Assembly (NCBI GenBank): GCA_964602655.1
Contig: CAZRSF010000064.1
Coordinates: 1 to 38,831 of the forward strand
Origin: Moduliflexus sp964602655
Lineage (GTDB): Bacteria; Moduliflexota; Moduliflexia; Moduliflexales; Moduliflexaceae
DNA: 38,831 bases
Reading direction: 5' to 3'
In this document: piece after piece, positions 24,569-33,348 of the stretch
Layout: each line of letters begins with the position of its first letter
How positions within the stretch are numbered: the stretch's first letter is position 1
The notes under the pieces: generated by a model
Told to the model about the DNA's origin: nothing
Seen by the model: the letters and a program-made list of their open reading frames with translations, nothing else
The model's database searches: none
Position numbers and translations under genes: made by a program

Positions 24569-25582
24569 CTATTTCAAAGACTCTCCAATAGTTTTCAACA
24601 ACGGCCAGACGCCGTTCGCCGTATTCGAGATAAGTGTAACAATCCGTTCTTGCGACCGCAGGAATTGCGAATAAAACGAGACGCCGGGATCGCTCCCGAC
24701 CAGAAACGGCCTCGCTTCCTGCCCGGGCGCATGATTGATCCAAAAGCCGTGCCCGTAATAGACATGCTCGCCTTCCGATTCTGCCTGGCAATAGGGCGCA
24801 AGAAATACCTTCAGCAGTTCGTCTCGCAAGACCTTGCCGCTCGATAGCGCTCGCCAGAATTTTTGCATATCGCCGACGGTCGTATATGCGCCGCCGTCTG
24901 ACGCTCCGATAATCGGCAGATTGAACATATTGCTCTTCCAACCGCGTTCGGTTTCGATATAGCCCAGCGCCGTCCGTTCCGGCAGCGCATTCATCGCAAA
25001 GAACCCGGAATCCATCATGCCGCATGGCGCAAAAATTTGCTCCTCGACATACTGTTGATACGGAAGGCCGCTGACATCCTCAATAATGACTCCCAGCACA
25101 ATAAAGCCGCTGTTATTATAAGCAAAACGCTCGCCCGGCAAACTCTTCATTGGCTCAGTAAAGAGCGGCAGATAGTCTTTCGGCCCTTTGAGCGCATACC
25201 AGGGAATCTTTACAAAGAACTCTTCAGCCTCTTCATCGTAATAATCATCAATGCCAGAGGTATGCGTGAGTAACTGCTTGACCGTCACTTCTTCCGACAC
25301 ATTTGGAAGAAGGCAGGAGACGCACTCAACGGCCTTACTCTCGAACGAGAGGCGGCCTTCTTGAATCAAGTTCCCGATTGCCAGCGCCGTAAAACCTTTC
25401 GTACCACTGGCAATGCCGAAACGAGTGTGAATCTGGTTTTTGATCAGATCGCTGCGATTGGCGTAGCCGGATGCCTGTTCGAAAATCGTCTCGCCATGCT
25501 CAGAAATCGAGATGACGCCGGAAAATTCCGTATCGAGAATCACCGTTTCAAGTTGTCGAATCAATTGTTCCTTACAGTTCAT
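24569..25582 (-). CDS. Serine beta-lactamase-like hydrolase (PF00144 family)
   Basis: 337 aa. The SxxK catalytic motif is S59-G-T-K62 (FGIASGTKGFTALA), and the Tyr motif is Y155-N-N157 (FAYNNSGF). The third-motif position near residue 290 reads VGSDPGV rather than KTG or HxG. There is no signal peptide, so it probably acts in the cytoplasm as an esterase or peptidase rather than a secreted beta-lactamase; the substrate is unknown. AAGGA 7 nt before the ATG supports the start. It is monocistronic: upstream is a divergent small gene and downstream a family A repeat. Confidence 0.88.
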   Translation of the reverse strand: MNCKEQLIRQLETVILDTEFSGVISISEHGETIFEQASGYANRSDLIKNQIHTRFGIASGTKGFTALAIGNLIQEGRLSFESKAVECVSCLLPNVSEEVTVKQLLTHTSGIDDYYDEEAEEFFVKIPWYALKGPKDYLPLFTEPMKSLPGERFAYNNSGFIVLGVIIEDVSGLPYQQYVEEQIFAPCGMMDSGFFAMNALPERTALGYIETERGWKSNMFNLPIIGASDGGAYTTVGDMQKFWRALSSGKVLRDELLKVFLAPYCQAESEGEHVYYGHGFWINHAPGQEARPFLVGSDPGVSFYSQFLRSQERIVTLISNTANGVWPLLKTIGESLK

Positions 25583-25830
25583 AGGTAGTTCCTTATCTCC
25601 TCATGTGCGGATGATTTTTTAGAACGGCGTCAGTTCAATACCGCCCGAACCGCTTCTATCGAACTCTGTTGTACACTACCCAGACAAAAAAATTGTCAAT
25701 AGCTTTTGCCGCAATTTTATGCATCGAATCCCTTGACTTTATTTCGCCTCTCCTCAATAGCATCAGAGAATATCCATGATTGCCGGGTGTTATTATTGAT
25801 GCGAAAGTCAACACGAAAAAGGGGTGTTTT

Positions 25831-26064
25831 ATGGCAACAACAGACGATAAAGATGAGGATAAATTAGCGCCGCTGCGCAAACAGACGTTGCAAGAGCGAT
25901 TTGATGAACACAAAATGGCAGGATACGGCGCGATGGCTGGCGCAGTCGCCGGAGCGGTCGTGTTAGGGCCGATCGGCGCGGCGCTTGGCGGGGCTGTCGG
26001 CGGCGGGGTCGGCAGTTTGATCGATCATAAATTCCGCCACAAAAACGGTAAGACCGAGGAATAG
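25831..26064 (+). CDS. Small glycine-zipper protein
   Basis: 77 aa. A charged N-terminus (TTDDKDEDKLAPLRKQTLQERFDEH) is followed by a glycine-zipper hydrophobic hairpin, with repeated G-x3-G spacing through GAMAGAVAGAVVLGPIGAALG (47-68 region), and a short basic tail. Such proteins insert in membranes; the precise role is unknown. AAGGGG upstream supports ATG 25831; the open frame 17 codons earlier has no ribosome site. It converges with the membrane protein gene 24 bp away. Confidence 0.75.
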   Translation: MATTDDKDEDKLAPLRKQTLQERFDEHKMAGYGAMAGAVAGAVVLGPIGAALGGAVGGGVGSLIDHKFRHKNGKTEE

Positions 26065-26087
26065 CAATGCCTTGACGTCATTCGGCG

Positions 26088-26897
26088 CTATCGTCTTGAT
26101 AAATCTCGGCGTCGGGGGATCGGGCGGTGTTGCGGCAATGCCTGTTTGTGTCGCCGCCTCTGCTGGATATGGCAGCACAATGCGAGCGCGAACATGCTGA
26201 CCGTTATGAGCGCTATATAACGCCAATAGGCATCATTCCACGACCAGGCGCGAGCCACCAGTCCGGCATGGAGATCGTACAGACAGCGCAACGGATTGTA
26301 GGCTGCTCCAGCAAAGATCGTCGCAAAGAACAGCAGCGCAATGCTGGCTCGCGAGAGAAAATAGGCGAACATACTGCCGCGTCCGAACAGCAGCAAGATT
26401 AACAATCCGATCATTCGAGCGCAGAATGCAAGAGTAAAGACGATGCCGATTCCTGCCCAACATGCGGTGAATGGCAGCCCGGAAATGACAGTGGCAAGCA
26501 GGAAAATCGGCAATGCCGGAAGCAGCAGACACAACGTATGCGCGGCAAACATCGGCAGGACATACGCCCAAACGCTGCGTTCTTCTTCAGTCGAAACAAT
26601 CGGGGGCGCTGTTTCGTTATATGTTTCGACGTAGGCGTCGGTAAGGATGAATTCCCCTTTGCCGCATCGCACGTTCAGATAGCTGTAAATCACTGCCGCG
26701 CAGGCAAATACCGGAAAAAACACAAACGGCCCGTTACTCTGGCGCATGTACGACGCCACATTGGTCTTCCAGGGATAGGCGGCAAAAAACACGATGACAA
26801 GCAGCAGCAGGCTATAAAATGTGACGTTCAGCAACTCCTTATGCCAGAACGGGGTCAACGATTTGTCGGAATTTTGGGTCAAATCGGCAATCTTCAT
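26088..26897 (-). CDS. Multi-pass membrane protein of unknown function
   Basis: 269 aa with about six hydrophobic segments (LLNVTFYSLLLLVIVFF, FVFFPVFACAAVIYSYL, a long pair at 125-190, FATIFAGAAY, YIALITVSMFALALCC). A short soluble loop lies at about 78-108, and the C-terminus is very basic (QQRRRHKQ...RRRDLSRR). I do not recognise a family. AGGAG 7 nt before the ATG supports the start. Confidence 0.7.
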   Translation of the reverse strand: MKIADLTQNSDKSLTPFWHKELLNVTFYSLLLLVIVFFAAYPWKTNVASYMRQSNGPFVFFPVFACAAVIYSYLNVRCGKGEFILTDAYVETYNETAPPIVSTEEERSVWAYVLPMFAAHTLCLLLPALPIFLLATVISGLPFTACWAGIGIVFTLAFCARMIGLLILLLFGRGSMFAYFLSRASIALLFFATIFAGAAYNPLRCLYDLHAGLVARAWSWNDAYWRYIALITVSMFALALCCHIQQRRRHKQALPQHRPIPRRRDLSRR

Positions 26898-27086
26898 AAC
26901 GATACTCCTAATGACCGCTCAGATGAGCAGTACGCGTTACCCGTCAATCAAATTTAAACAAACAGTCGTTACGCCACACAAAGAGTTCAAGTTGACAATA
27001 AATTTTCTGGCAGGCGCGGATCGCTGCGTGGCGGCGTTCCCTCGTTTGAAACATTCTATGCGATCCGAGATTATCGCGCAGAGAAT

Positions 27087-28172
27087 TCAGACGCTTTTCT
27101 GAAAAATCATTCGTTCCAATTCCTGTTCGATGCGCGGATAGACAATCTCTTGATGAAATGACGCGCACACTTTTTCATAGCCGTTGCAGATGAGTTCTCG
27201 CCGCCACTGAGGTTGTTCGATCAGCCTTCGCAGCGCCCGTTCTAATTCCGCGACATCCTGATGGTTGATTAACACGCCTTCGCTGTCCGACGAAATAATC
27301 TCTCGCGTGCCGGGGAGATCAGAGGCAATGACGGCGCAAGACATTGCCATGTATTCCACCACGACATTGGGAAATCCTTCCTGCGTCGAAAACAGTATCC
27401 CCACATCTTTATCCTGTAAAAATTGAGACGGATTCACCTTGCCGAGATGCGGCTGCGCCTCTGATGACGGCTCGAACGCGAAAAACACGCGATTTTTCAG
27501 GCCGAGCGCGCTGGCCTGTTCATGCAGCGCGGCTAACTCCGGCCCGTCGCCGCCGATATGCAATTCCCATGGCAATTCCTGAAGGCGGCTGAAGGCAAGC
27601 AGTATCTTGTCCACTTGCTTCCGTTTGCTTAAATGCGCAACCACCGCAAATTTCACGCAGGGATTCACTGAAATGTTCAACGGCGGCGGCGCGACGGCAT
27701 TCGGAAAAGAGCAGACTTTGCCCTGTAAAAAATCGAACTGCGAGAAATGATCTTGCAAGCCCTGCGATGGGACAAAGACCCGATCAACCAGCCAATTGTA
27801 AAGCAAGCGATTTTTCGTCGTCGGTTTCACATCGCCGTAGTTGCCCAGCCGGTTGACATGCGCGATGCCTCTGAATTTGGCGGCAATTCCGGCAGTGCGA
27901 ATCTCTTTGGAAATATTCGTGATAATCAGATCGGTTCGCGCCTGCCCGAAAAACCGGAAAAACCAGGCAATCGTCTGCGGCGAAAAATCCATGCCGAAAT
28001 GAATCGGATAACAGCGCACGCCGCGCGGCTCGCATTCCTGAATCAGCAGGTCGCCATCGCGGCAGACGAGCCGAATGTCATGCCCTCTTTGCGCAAGAAA
28101 CGCGGCGACTTCCCGCATCCATGTTTTGATGCCAGCCCACCCGGAACAGGCGTTGATAAAGACGATATTCAT
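27087..28172 (-). CDS. Glycosyltransferase family 4 (GT-B fold)
   Basis: 361 aa. The N-terminal Rossmann region starts MNIVFINACSGWAGIKTWM, with the glycine loop typical of GT4 acceptor-binding domains. The C-terminal donor domain has the HLSKRKQVDKILLAF block, IGGDGPEL and the E-x7-E element in EGFPNVVVEYMA. It likely adds a sugar to a surface polysaccharide or lipid-linked glycan; donor and acceptor are unknown. I start at ATG 28170-28172 because the sequence there is the conserved N-terminus; the frame is open 37 codons further. No strong ribosome site is seen. It stands alone on its strand and is divergent from the PEP-CTERM protein gene. Confidence 0.88.
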   Translation of the reverse strand: MNIVFINACSGWAGIKTWMREVAAFLAQRGHDIRLVCRDGDLLIQECEPRGVRCYPIHFGMDFSPQTIAWFFRFFGQARTDLIITNISKEIRTAGIAAKFRGIAHVNRLGNYGDVKPTTKNRLLYNWLVDRVFVPSQGLQDHFSQFDFLQGKVCSFPNAVAPPPLNISVNPCVKFAVVAHLSKRKQVDKILLAFSRLQELPWELHIGGDGPELAALHEQASALGLKNRVFFAFEPSSEAQPHLGKVNPSQFLQDKDVGILFSTQEGFPNVVVEYMAMSCAVIASDLPGTREIISSDSEGVLINHQDVAELERALRRLIEQPQWRRELICNGYEKVCASFHQEIVYPRIEQELERMIFQKSV

Positions 28173-28283
28173 CTTCGATAGTTGTGATAGGACGTGGTTG
28201 AAAATCAGACTGATTGCGTTCGAAACAACCCTCTTCTGAATTGTATGTCGAAACGACGTTTCGTCATGCAATGAATTTGTCAA

Positions 28284-28750
28284 GTTTTCCGTTGATGCGC
28301 CGAATAGCAGAAGACTTTGCGATCTCGCATGAAAATATTTTCATATTTTTTTATTAGTAATTGACGGTTTTCGTCACTTTTAATTGAAGCATATTGCATT
28401 TTTTCGGGACGAGAACATTCGAGAATCTTCTCGTCAATTGTCAACATGACTACATGATAACTCTGCAAAAACACTATAGAAAATTTTGAAATCTGATAAA
28501 TATAAACGTTTGTAATAACGCCAATATTTGTTGAATATTCGTTAGAACGGATTTGCCTGGCATCGTTACTGCATTCTCGGCATCAACGACGCGGTTCAGG
28601 TAACTATCGAATTTTGCGTTGTTTGTTGCTTGTGGCGTACACGTGAGTCCATCTATAAACGCAGATAAACATTCTGCCACGCCAACGGACTCTCAGACGA
28701 AAGTCAGAGAGAATGGACGACAGGATGTTTTTATATCAAGAGGTTGATCT
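28284..28750. other. AT-rich gene-free spacer
   Basis: 467 bp between divergent genes. AT-rich around 28330-28520, with a small GAAACGACGTTTC palindrome just outside at about 28251. It must carry the promoters of the glycosyltransferase and beta-helix genes, but I cannot assign convincing -35/-10 pairs. A 64-codon minus-strand frame here has no recognisable features. Confidence 0.4.
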
Positions 28751-30319
28751 ATGAAACGTACAACAGGTTATCAGAAATTACAGCGGTTCCTTTTCGCATT
28801 CCTCATTCTGGCGTTCTCCGGTGTTTCTGGATACGCACAAGCCCAATCGGCGTGTACGCGCACGCCTCTGCCTGCACCGACAGGCCGCACCATCACCGTC
28901 GGCACCCTGGCAGAACTGGAAGCCGCAATTCAACAAGCCAATACCCAGGGCGGGAATCTCACCATTCTTATGAAAGACGGAATATATCAATTACGCGGAA
29001 TGCTGCAAATTACCGCCGATCATGTGACCGTGCGCGGCCTTTCCGGCAATCGTGACGCTGTGGTCTTACGCGGCAATGGAATGCAAGGCGATATTCCTCA
29101 TGTGTTTCGCGTGGCGGGAAAATATTTTACAGCGGCGGATTTGACGGTGACGTTGGTGCGCAATCATGGGATTCAGATTGCGGGGGAACAAGATGCGGAT
29201 TCTCCATTGATTCATAATGTTCATTTTGTGAATATCGGCGAGCAAATGTTGAAAATTTCCTTTCGGCCAGGAAGCGCCATTGGCTCGGATAACGGTATTG
29301 TCGAATGGTCATTGTTCGAATATACCGCTGGAGTCGGCCCGCAATATTATATCGGAGGAATTGATGGACATCAGACCAATCGCTGGATCATTCGCAATAA
29401 CACCTTCAGGAACATTCGCAGCCCTGAATCGCGATTAGCCGAACATGCGATCCATTTCTGGTCGAACGCCAAAGATACGATTGTCGAGGAAAATGTGATT
29501 ACCAACAGTGATCGCGGGATTGGTTTCGGCATGGGAGAGTACGGCGAAGATGGCTTGATTATTCGAAATAACATGGTGCATACGACCAGAGACGTCGGCA
29601 TCTCGTTGGAAAGCGCCAGAAATGTCATGGTGTATAATAACTCCGTTTATACCCAGAATTACGCCAATTCGATTGAGTATCGGTTCACGTCGAGCGTAAA
29701 TAATCGCATTGCCAATAATCTGACGAACGGCAGAATTTATCGGCGGGATGGCGCGTCGGCGATTGTCGAGCGCAACGTGGAAAATGCGCAGCCGTCCTGG
29801 TTCGTGAATCCGACGTCTGGAGATTTACATTTGAGAAATACGCCGGAATCTGTGGTAGATCAAGCGCTCAGTTTTTCTGAAGTGCCGAATGATATTGACT
29901 GCGATGCCCGTCCGCAAGGCAATGCGCCGGAAATTGGCGCAGATGAAATTCGGACAATAACGCCGACTGCGACGCCAACAACTGTTCCTACGGCAACGCC
30001 GACAACCCAACCGACCGTAATGCCAACAGCGACGCCAACCACCGTTCCTACAGCAACGCCGACAACCCAACCGACGGTAATGCCAACAGCGACGCCAACA
30101 ACCATTCCTACGGCAACGCCGACGACTCAACCGACGGTAATGCCAACGGCGACGCCAACAACCATTCCTACGGCAACGCCGACTGCTGTTCCGACCGATA
30201 TCCCAACAGTTGAACCGACGGTTACGCCAACTCCAGTGCCAGAGCCATCAACAATGCTTCTGCTGGGAGGCGGTCTCATCCTCGTCGCATTCCGTATCAG
30301 AAGACAGAAAAACAAATAA
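28751..30319 (+). CDS. Secreted right-handed beta-helix protein with Thr-Pro repeat stalk and PEP-CTERM tail
   Basis: 522 aa. A Sec signal peptide (1 to about 33, ending AQAQS) is followed by a parallel beta-helix domain (about 45-395) with rungs such as DHVTVRGLSGNRDAVVLRG, NRWIIRNNTFRNI and DGLIIRNNMVHTT, like pectate-lyase or polysaccharide-lyase folds. Next comes a Thr/Pro/Ala-rich low-complexity stalk (about 402-495). The C-terminus is a complete PEP-CTERM sorting signal: VPEPST at about 496, a hydrophobic helix, then RIRRQKNK. An exosortase elsewhere would process it and retain it in the envelope or matrix. Function may be polysaccharide binding or cleavage; catalytic residues are not assignable. 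AGAGG 8 nt upstream supports the ATG. Confidence 0.9.
   Translation: MKRTTGYQKLQRFLFAFLILAFSGVSGYAQAQSACTRTPLPAPTGRTITVGTLAELEAAIQQANTQGGNLTILMKDGIYQLRGMLQITADHVTVRGLSGNRDAVVLRGNGMQGDIPHVFRVAGKYFTAADLTVTLVRNHGIQIAGEQDADSPLIHNVHFVNIGEQMLKISFRPGSAIGSDNGIVEWSLFEYTAGVGPQYYIGGIDGHQTNRWIIRNNTFRNIRSPESRLAEHAIHFWSNAKDTIVEENVITNSDRGIGFGMGEYGEDGLIIRNNMVHTTRDVGISLESARNVMVYNNSVYTQNYANSIEYRFTSSVNNRIANNLTNGRIYRRDGASAIVERNVENAQPSWFVNPTSGDLHLRNTPESVVDQALSFSEVPNDIDCDARPQGNAPEIGADEIRTITPTATPTTVPTATPTTQPTVMPTATPTTVPTATPTTQPTVMPTATPTTIPTATPTTQPTVMPTATPTTIPTATPTAVPTDIPTVEPTVTPTPVPEPSTMLLLGGGLILVAFRIRRQKNK
29962..30200 (+). repeat. 60-bp coding tandem repeat (Thr-Pro stalk)
   Basis: The period is exactly 60 bp (20 codons), with about four units reading roughly PTATPTTxPTATPTTQPTVM. 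Units differ by a few bases (Val/Ile swaps), so copy number could vary by slippage without breaking the frame. Confidence 0.9.
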
Positions 30320-30352
30320 CCTCTCGATAAAACATACCTGACGATACAGACC

Positions 30353-30394
30353 AGAGGCTCAACAAGAAAGGAGTGATTTTCTTGTTGAGCCTCT
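30353..30394 (+). terminator. Rho-independent terminator after the beta-helix gene
   Basis: A perfect 17-bp stem, AGAGGCTCAACAAGAAA against TTTCTTGTTGAGCCTCT, with an 8-nt loop, followed by TCCTTTTCT. Confidence 0.8.
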
Positions 30395-30466
30395 TCCTTT
30401 TCTCCAAAATACCCGCCTATCATTCCTGGCATATTGCAGTCATTCTACAAAAGTCACAACTTTTTA

Positions 30467-30512
30467 TTGACAAAATCGTCGCCTGTCACAATACATTTCA
30501 ATTGTGTATACT
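30467..30512 (+). promoter_or_regulatory. Promoter and possible operator of the amino-acid ABC transporter
   Basis: TTGACA (30467-30472) has AATACA 17 bp downstream; a better -10 TATACT lies at 30507-30512 without a good -35. The dyad CACAAT (30487-30492) / ATTGTG (30501-30506) overlaps this region and could bind a repressor. Confidence 0.45.
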
Positions 30513-30562
30513 TCGGAGGGGAAGGTAATACCGGTTATTAACTTATCAGTAAGGAGGAGTTT

Positions 30563-31393
30563 ATGTTGAAACTGCGGTTAGGTATGGTGATGATTATTGC
30601 AGCAATCGTGTGCGTATCGGCAGGAAGCGTCATTGCTCAAGAGGCAGGACAAGCGCCCCAATCGGTTATTGAGGAGATTCTCAAACGCGGCGAATTATTG
30701 GTTGGCTTCGAAGCCGGATATTTACCCTTTGAAATGGCCGATAAAAAAGGCGATTTCATCGGGTTTGACGTTGATATTGCCAAAGAAATGGCGAAAGCGA
30801 TGGGCGTAAAGTTCACGCCAGTCAATACCGCGTGGGATGGCATTATCCCGGCGTTATTAACGAAAAAATTCGACATTATCATCAGCGGCATGACAGTCAC
30901 GCAAGAACGTAACTTGAAAGTCAATTTTGCCGATCCGTATATTGTCGTCGGTCAGACGATCCTCTTAAATAAAAAACATGAAGGCACAGTCACCTCGTAC
31001 AAAGACCTGAATGATCCGAAATATACTGTGGCCTCCAAACTTGGCACGACAGGCGAACAATCAATCAAACGCCTGCTGCCGAAAGCGACGTATAAATCGT
31101 TCGAAAGCGAATCGGAAGCCGCCCTGGAAGTATTGAATGGCAATGCCGACGCGACGATCTATGATTTGCCCTTCTGCGCAACCTTTATGGCGCAACAAGG
31201 GAAAGGCAATCTGGTCTTCTTGGATCAACCGTTTACCTACGAACCGCTTGCCTGGGCTGTGCGGAAAGGCGATGCCGATTTCCTGAACTGGTTGAATAAT
31301 TTCCTGCGCCAGCTTAAAAATGATGGCCGGTATGATCGAATTTACGACAAATGGATCAAAAGTACTGATTGGGTACAGGAGATTCAACAATAG
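30563..31393 (+). CDS. Polar amino-acid ABC transporter, periplasmic binding protein
   Basis: 276 aa of the SBP_bac_3 family. The signal peptide (1-26, SVIAQEAG) is followed by ILKRGELLVGFEAGYLPFEM, then GDFIGFDVDIAKEMAKAMG and NTAWDGIIPALLTKKFDIIISGMTVTQERN, which form the classical ligand-binding lobes for polar or glutamine-type amino acids. It captures substrate in the periplasm for the permease and ATPase encoded next. AAGGAGGAG gives a strong ribosome site, consistent with high expression. A terminator-like hairpin after the gene would leave more binding protein than permease. Confidence 0.93.
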   Translation: MLKLRLGMVMIIAAIVCVSAGSVIAQEAGQAPQSVIEEILKRGELLVGFEAGYLPFEMADKKGDFIGFDVDIAKEMAKAMGVKFTPVNTAWDGIIPALLTKKFDIIISGMTVTQERNLKVNFADPYIVVGQTILLNKKHEGTVTSYKDLNDPKYTVASKLGTTGEQSIKRLLPKATYKSFESESEAALEVLNGNADATIYDLPFCATFMAQQGKGNLVFLDQPFTYEPLAWAVRKGDADFLNWLNNFLRQLKNDGRYDRIYDKWIKSTDWVQEIQQ

Positions 31394-31421
31394 CGCAATC
31401 GAAAGCGTGGGAAAACAGACA

Positions 31422-31460
31422 AACAAACCGGCGTTCCTTTTGCAGGAATGCCGGTTTGTT
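31422..31460 (+). terminator. Hairpin between binding-protein and permease genes
   Basis: AACAAACCGGCGTTCCT pairs with AGGAATGCCGGTTTGTT (one mismatch), followed by GTTTCT. It is probably a partial terminator that lowers expression of the downstream permease and ATPase. Confidence 0.7.
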
Positions 31461-31471
31461 GTTTCTGCACA

Positions 31472-32491
31472 ATGCGGATGAAAGTTTCAACCAATCTGCA
31501 ACGGTTTCATAATCGAACCACTTATTATCTTTCCATCCTCGGATATTTTTTCATTCTTGCGGCCGTATTCGGTTCGTTATATTATGCCACGCGCCAAATA
31601 GATTATACCTGGCGCTGGTATCAAGTCCCGCAATATTTTGCCTACAAGGACACCGTCGAAATTCATGCGGAGACCGATGGCGATGTTGACGAGATCAGAA
31701 CCGACGGCGGAAAAACCGTCATTCAGGTAAAAGACTTAGACGGCAAGCTCACCACATACGACATCCCGTCAAAGGCTGACGTTCGCGTCTCCGACGGTGA
31801 TATGCTCTCCACAGGCGACGCGCTTGCCTCATACACACGCTGGAAACCCGGTTTGCTGCTGCAAGGGTTATGGCTGACATTGAAAGCCAGTGTGTACTCG
31901 ATCTTTTTTGGCATTATTATCGGTGTCTGCGGCGGTATTGCGCGAATTTCGCCGAATCCGATCTTCAAATGGACATCTATCACCTACGTTGAATTCGTGC
32001 GCGGTTCGCCGTTGATGGTGCAGATGCTCCTGTGGTATTTCGTGTTAGGCACGGTCATTAATACCATGCTTGCAAAACAGGGACTTAATCAACTTCCGCC
32101 GCTCTGGTTCGGCATCGCGTCCCTCTCGTTTTTCGCGGGCGCGTATATCACGGAAACCGTCCGAGCCGGAATTCAATCCATTCATCGCGGACAAATCGAG
32201 GCTTCTCGCTCGCTCGGCATGAGCTATATTCAATCCATGCGTCATGTCATTCTGCCGCAAGCGTTGCGCCGCATTCTGCCGCCGCTGGCGGGGGAATTTA
32301 TCGGCCTGATCAAAGATTCCTCGCTGTTAGGGATTATTGCTGTCAGGGATTTGACGAAAGCGGCGCGCGAAGCGACGACAACGAGCTTGATGCCGTTCGA
32401 ATTCTATTTTGTCTGCGCGTTGTTGTATTTGAGTTTGACCTTCACGCTTTCGATGTTCGTGCATTATTTAGAAAGGAGGATGGCCTCGTGA
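31472..32491 (+). CDS. Polar amino-acid ABC transporter permease with periplasmic barrel-like insertion
   Basis: 339 aa from ATG 31472 (ATG 31478 is also possible; an earlier ATG at 31448 lies inside the terminator stem). TM1 is at about 18-38. The region 59-120 is a soluble, beta-rich insertion ending ADVRVSDGDMLSTGDALASY, which resembles biotinyl-lipoyl or barrel-sandwich motifs. The standard HisM/GlnP permease domain follows: LLLQGLWLTLKASVYSI, EFVRGSPLMVQMLLWYF, and the EAA loop ASRSLGMSYIQSMRHVILPQALRRILPP. It overlaps the ATPase gene by 4 bp (GTGA). It forms the membrane channel for the binding protein encoded upstream. Confidence 0.9.
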   Translation: MRMKVSTNLQRFHNRTTYYLSILGYFFILAAVFGSLYYATRQIDYTWRWYQVPQYFAYKDTVEIHAETDGDVDEIRTDGGKTVIQVKDLDGKLTTYDIPSKADVRVSDGDMLSTGDALASYTRWKPGLLLQGLWLTLKASVYSIFFGIIIGVCGGIARISPNPIFKWTSITYVEFVRGSPLMVQMLLWYFVLGTVINTMLAKQGLNQLPPLWFGIASLSFFAGAYITETVRAGIQSIHRGQIEASRSLGMSYIQSMRHVILPQALRRILPPLAGEFIGLIKDSSLLGIIAVRDLTKAAREATTTSLMPFEFYFVCALLYLSLTFTLSMFVHYLERRMAS

Positions 32492-33219
32492 TTGATGTGC
32501 AGCATATTTTCAAAACGTATCATTTCCCGCATAACGTCAAGGCGCTGGTGGATGTCTCCACGCAAATTAAGCAGGGTGAAGTGGTCGTCGTCATCGGCCC
32601 GTCCGGTTCGGGCAAAAGCACGTTCATTCGCTGCCTGAACCGCCTTGAAATCGCGGATGAAGGCCATATCCTGGTGGATGGAGTGGATGTGCTCGATCCG
32701 AAGACCAACATCAATAAACTCAGGACAGAGGTGGGGATGGTGTTTCAATCGTTCAATCTCTTCCCGCATAAAACCGTCCAGGAAAACATTACTCTTTCGC
32801 AGCGCGTCGTGCGGAAACGGTCGCAGAAAGAGGCCGATGAACGCGCGATGGCGCTGCTGAAAAAGGTTGGCATTCCAGACAAAGCGCAGGTCTATCCGGA
32901 TCATCTTTCCGGCGGGCAGCAGCAGCGCGTGGCGATTGCCCGCGCCCTCGCGATGGACCCGAAAGTCATGTTATTTGATGAACCAACCTCCGCGCTCGAC
33001 CCGGAAATGATCGGCGAGGTGTTGGATGTCATGAAAACGCTCGCCAAAGAAGGAATGACGATGGTCGTCGTCACGCATGAAATGGGATTTGCGCGGGAGG
33101 TGGCGGATCGCGTGATTTTTATGGACGAAGGGAAAATTTTGGAAACAGGCACACCGGAACATTTTTTCAGCAATCCGACAAATGAACGCACGAAGCTCTT
33201 TTTAAGCCAAATTTTGTAA
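32488..33219 (+). CDS. Polar amino-acid ABC transporter ATP-binding protein (GlnQ-type)
   Basis: 243 aa cytoplasmic ATPase. Walker A GPSGSGKST (37-45), Q-loop Q87, signature LSGGQQQR (140-147), Walker B VMLFDEP (D164, E165) and switch His H197 (VVTHEMG). The start is GTG, overlapping the permease stop by 4 bp, with AGGAGG upstream. It powers the transporter made with the two preceding genes. Confidence 0.95.
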   Translation: MIDVQHIFKTYHFPHNVKALVDVSTQIKQGEVVVVIGPSGSGKSTFIRCLNRLEIADEGHILVDGVDVLDPKTNINKLRTEVGMVFQSFNLFPHKTVQENITLSQRVVRKRSQKEADERAMALLKKVGIPDKAQVYPDHLSGGQQQRVAIARALAMDPKVMLFDEPTSALDPEMIGEVLDVMKTLAKEGMTMVVVTHEMGFAREVADRVIFMDEGKILETGTPEHFFSNPTNERTKLFLSQIL

Positions 33220-33283
33220 AAATGCGGTAATTATTTAGGAGTGCCAAAGCAAGCTTTGGCACCTAAATAGTTACAAAATGCGG
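33219..33283. repeat. 47-bp near-palindrome flanked by 9-bp direct repeats
   Basis: TAATTATTTAGG-A-GTGCCAAAGC and GCTTTGGCACCTAAATAGTTA form a long stem with a 2-nt loop (33228-33274). AAAATGCGG occurs immediately on both sides (33219-33227 and 33275-33283). It may serve as the ABC operon terminator, and the direct repeats suggest it arrived as an insertion. Confidence 0.6.
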
Positions 33284-33301
33284 AGAGATGTTTATTGTCA
33301 A

Positions 33302-33332
33302 GCCCTGTCATGGTTTCGCACCCTGACAGGGC
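33302..33332 (+). other. Leader hairpin before the VTICH protein gene
   Basis: GCCCTGTCA (33302-33310) pairs with TGACAGGGC (33324-33332). It lies just upstream of the AAGGAG ribosome site at 33339-33344. It is either a second terminator for the ABC operon or a leader structure. Confidence 0.45.
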
Positions 33333-33348
33333 GAAGAAAAGGAGACGT

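Noticed and set aside
24569..25582. Calling the serine hydrolase an antibiotic-resistance beta-lactamase
   Set aside because: There is no signal peptide and the third catalytic motif is not KTG. Most PF00144 proteins of this type are esterases or peptidases.
28280..28474. 64-codon minus-strand frame in the AT-rich spacer
   Set aside because: There is no ribosome site or recognisable domain; the base composition is that of the spacer.
29825..30130. Open frames on the minus strand opposite the Thr-Pro repeat (Gly/Val- or Cys/Arg-rich peptides)
   Set aside because: They are low-complexity shadows of the coding repeat, without ribosome sites.
29962..30200. Regular 60-bp period that could suggest a CRISPR array
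   Set aside because: The repeat is continuous, with no unique spacers, lies in frame inside a secreted protein gene and encodes a Thr-Pro stalk.
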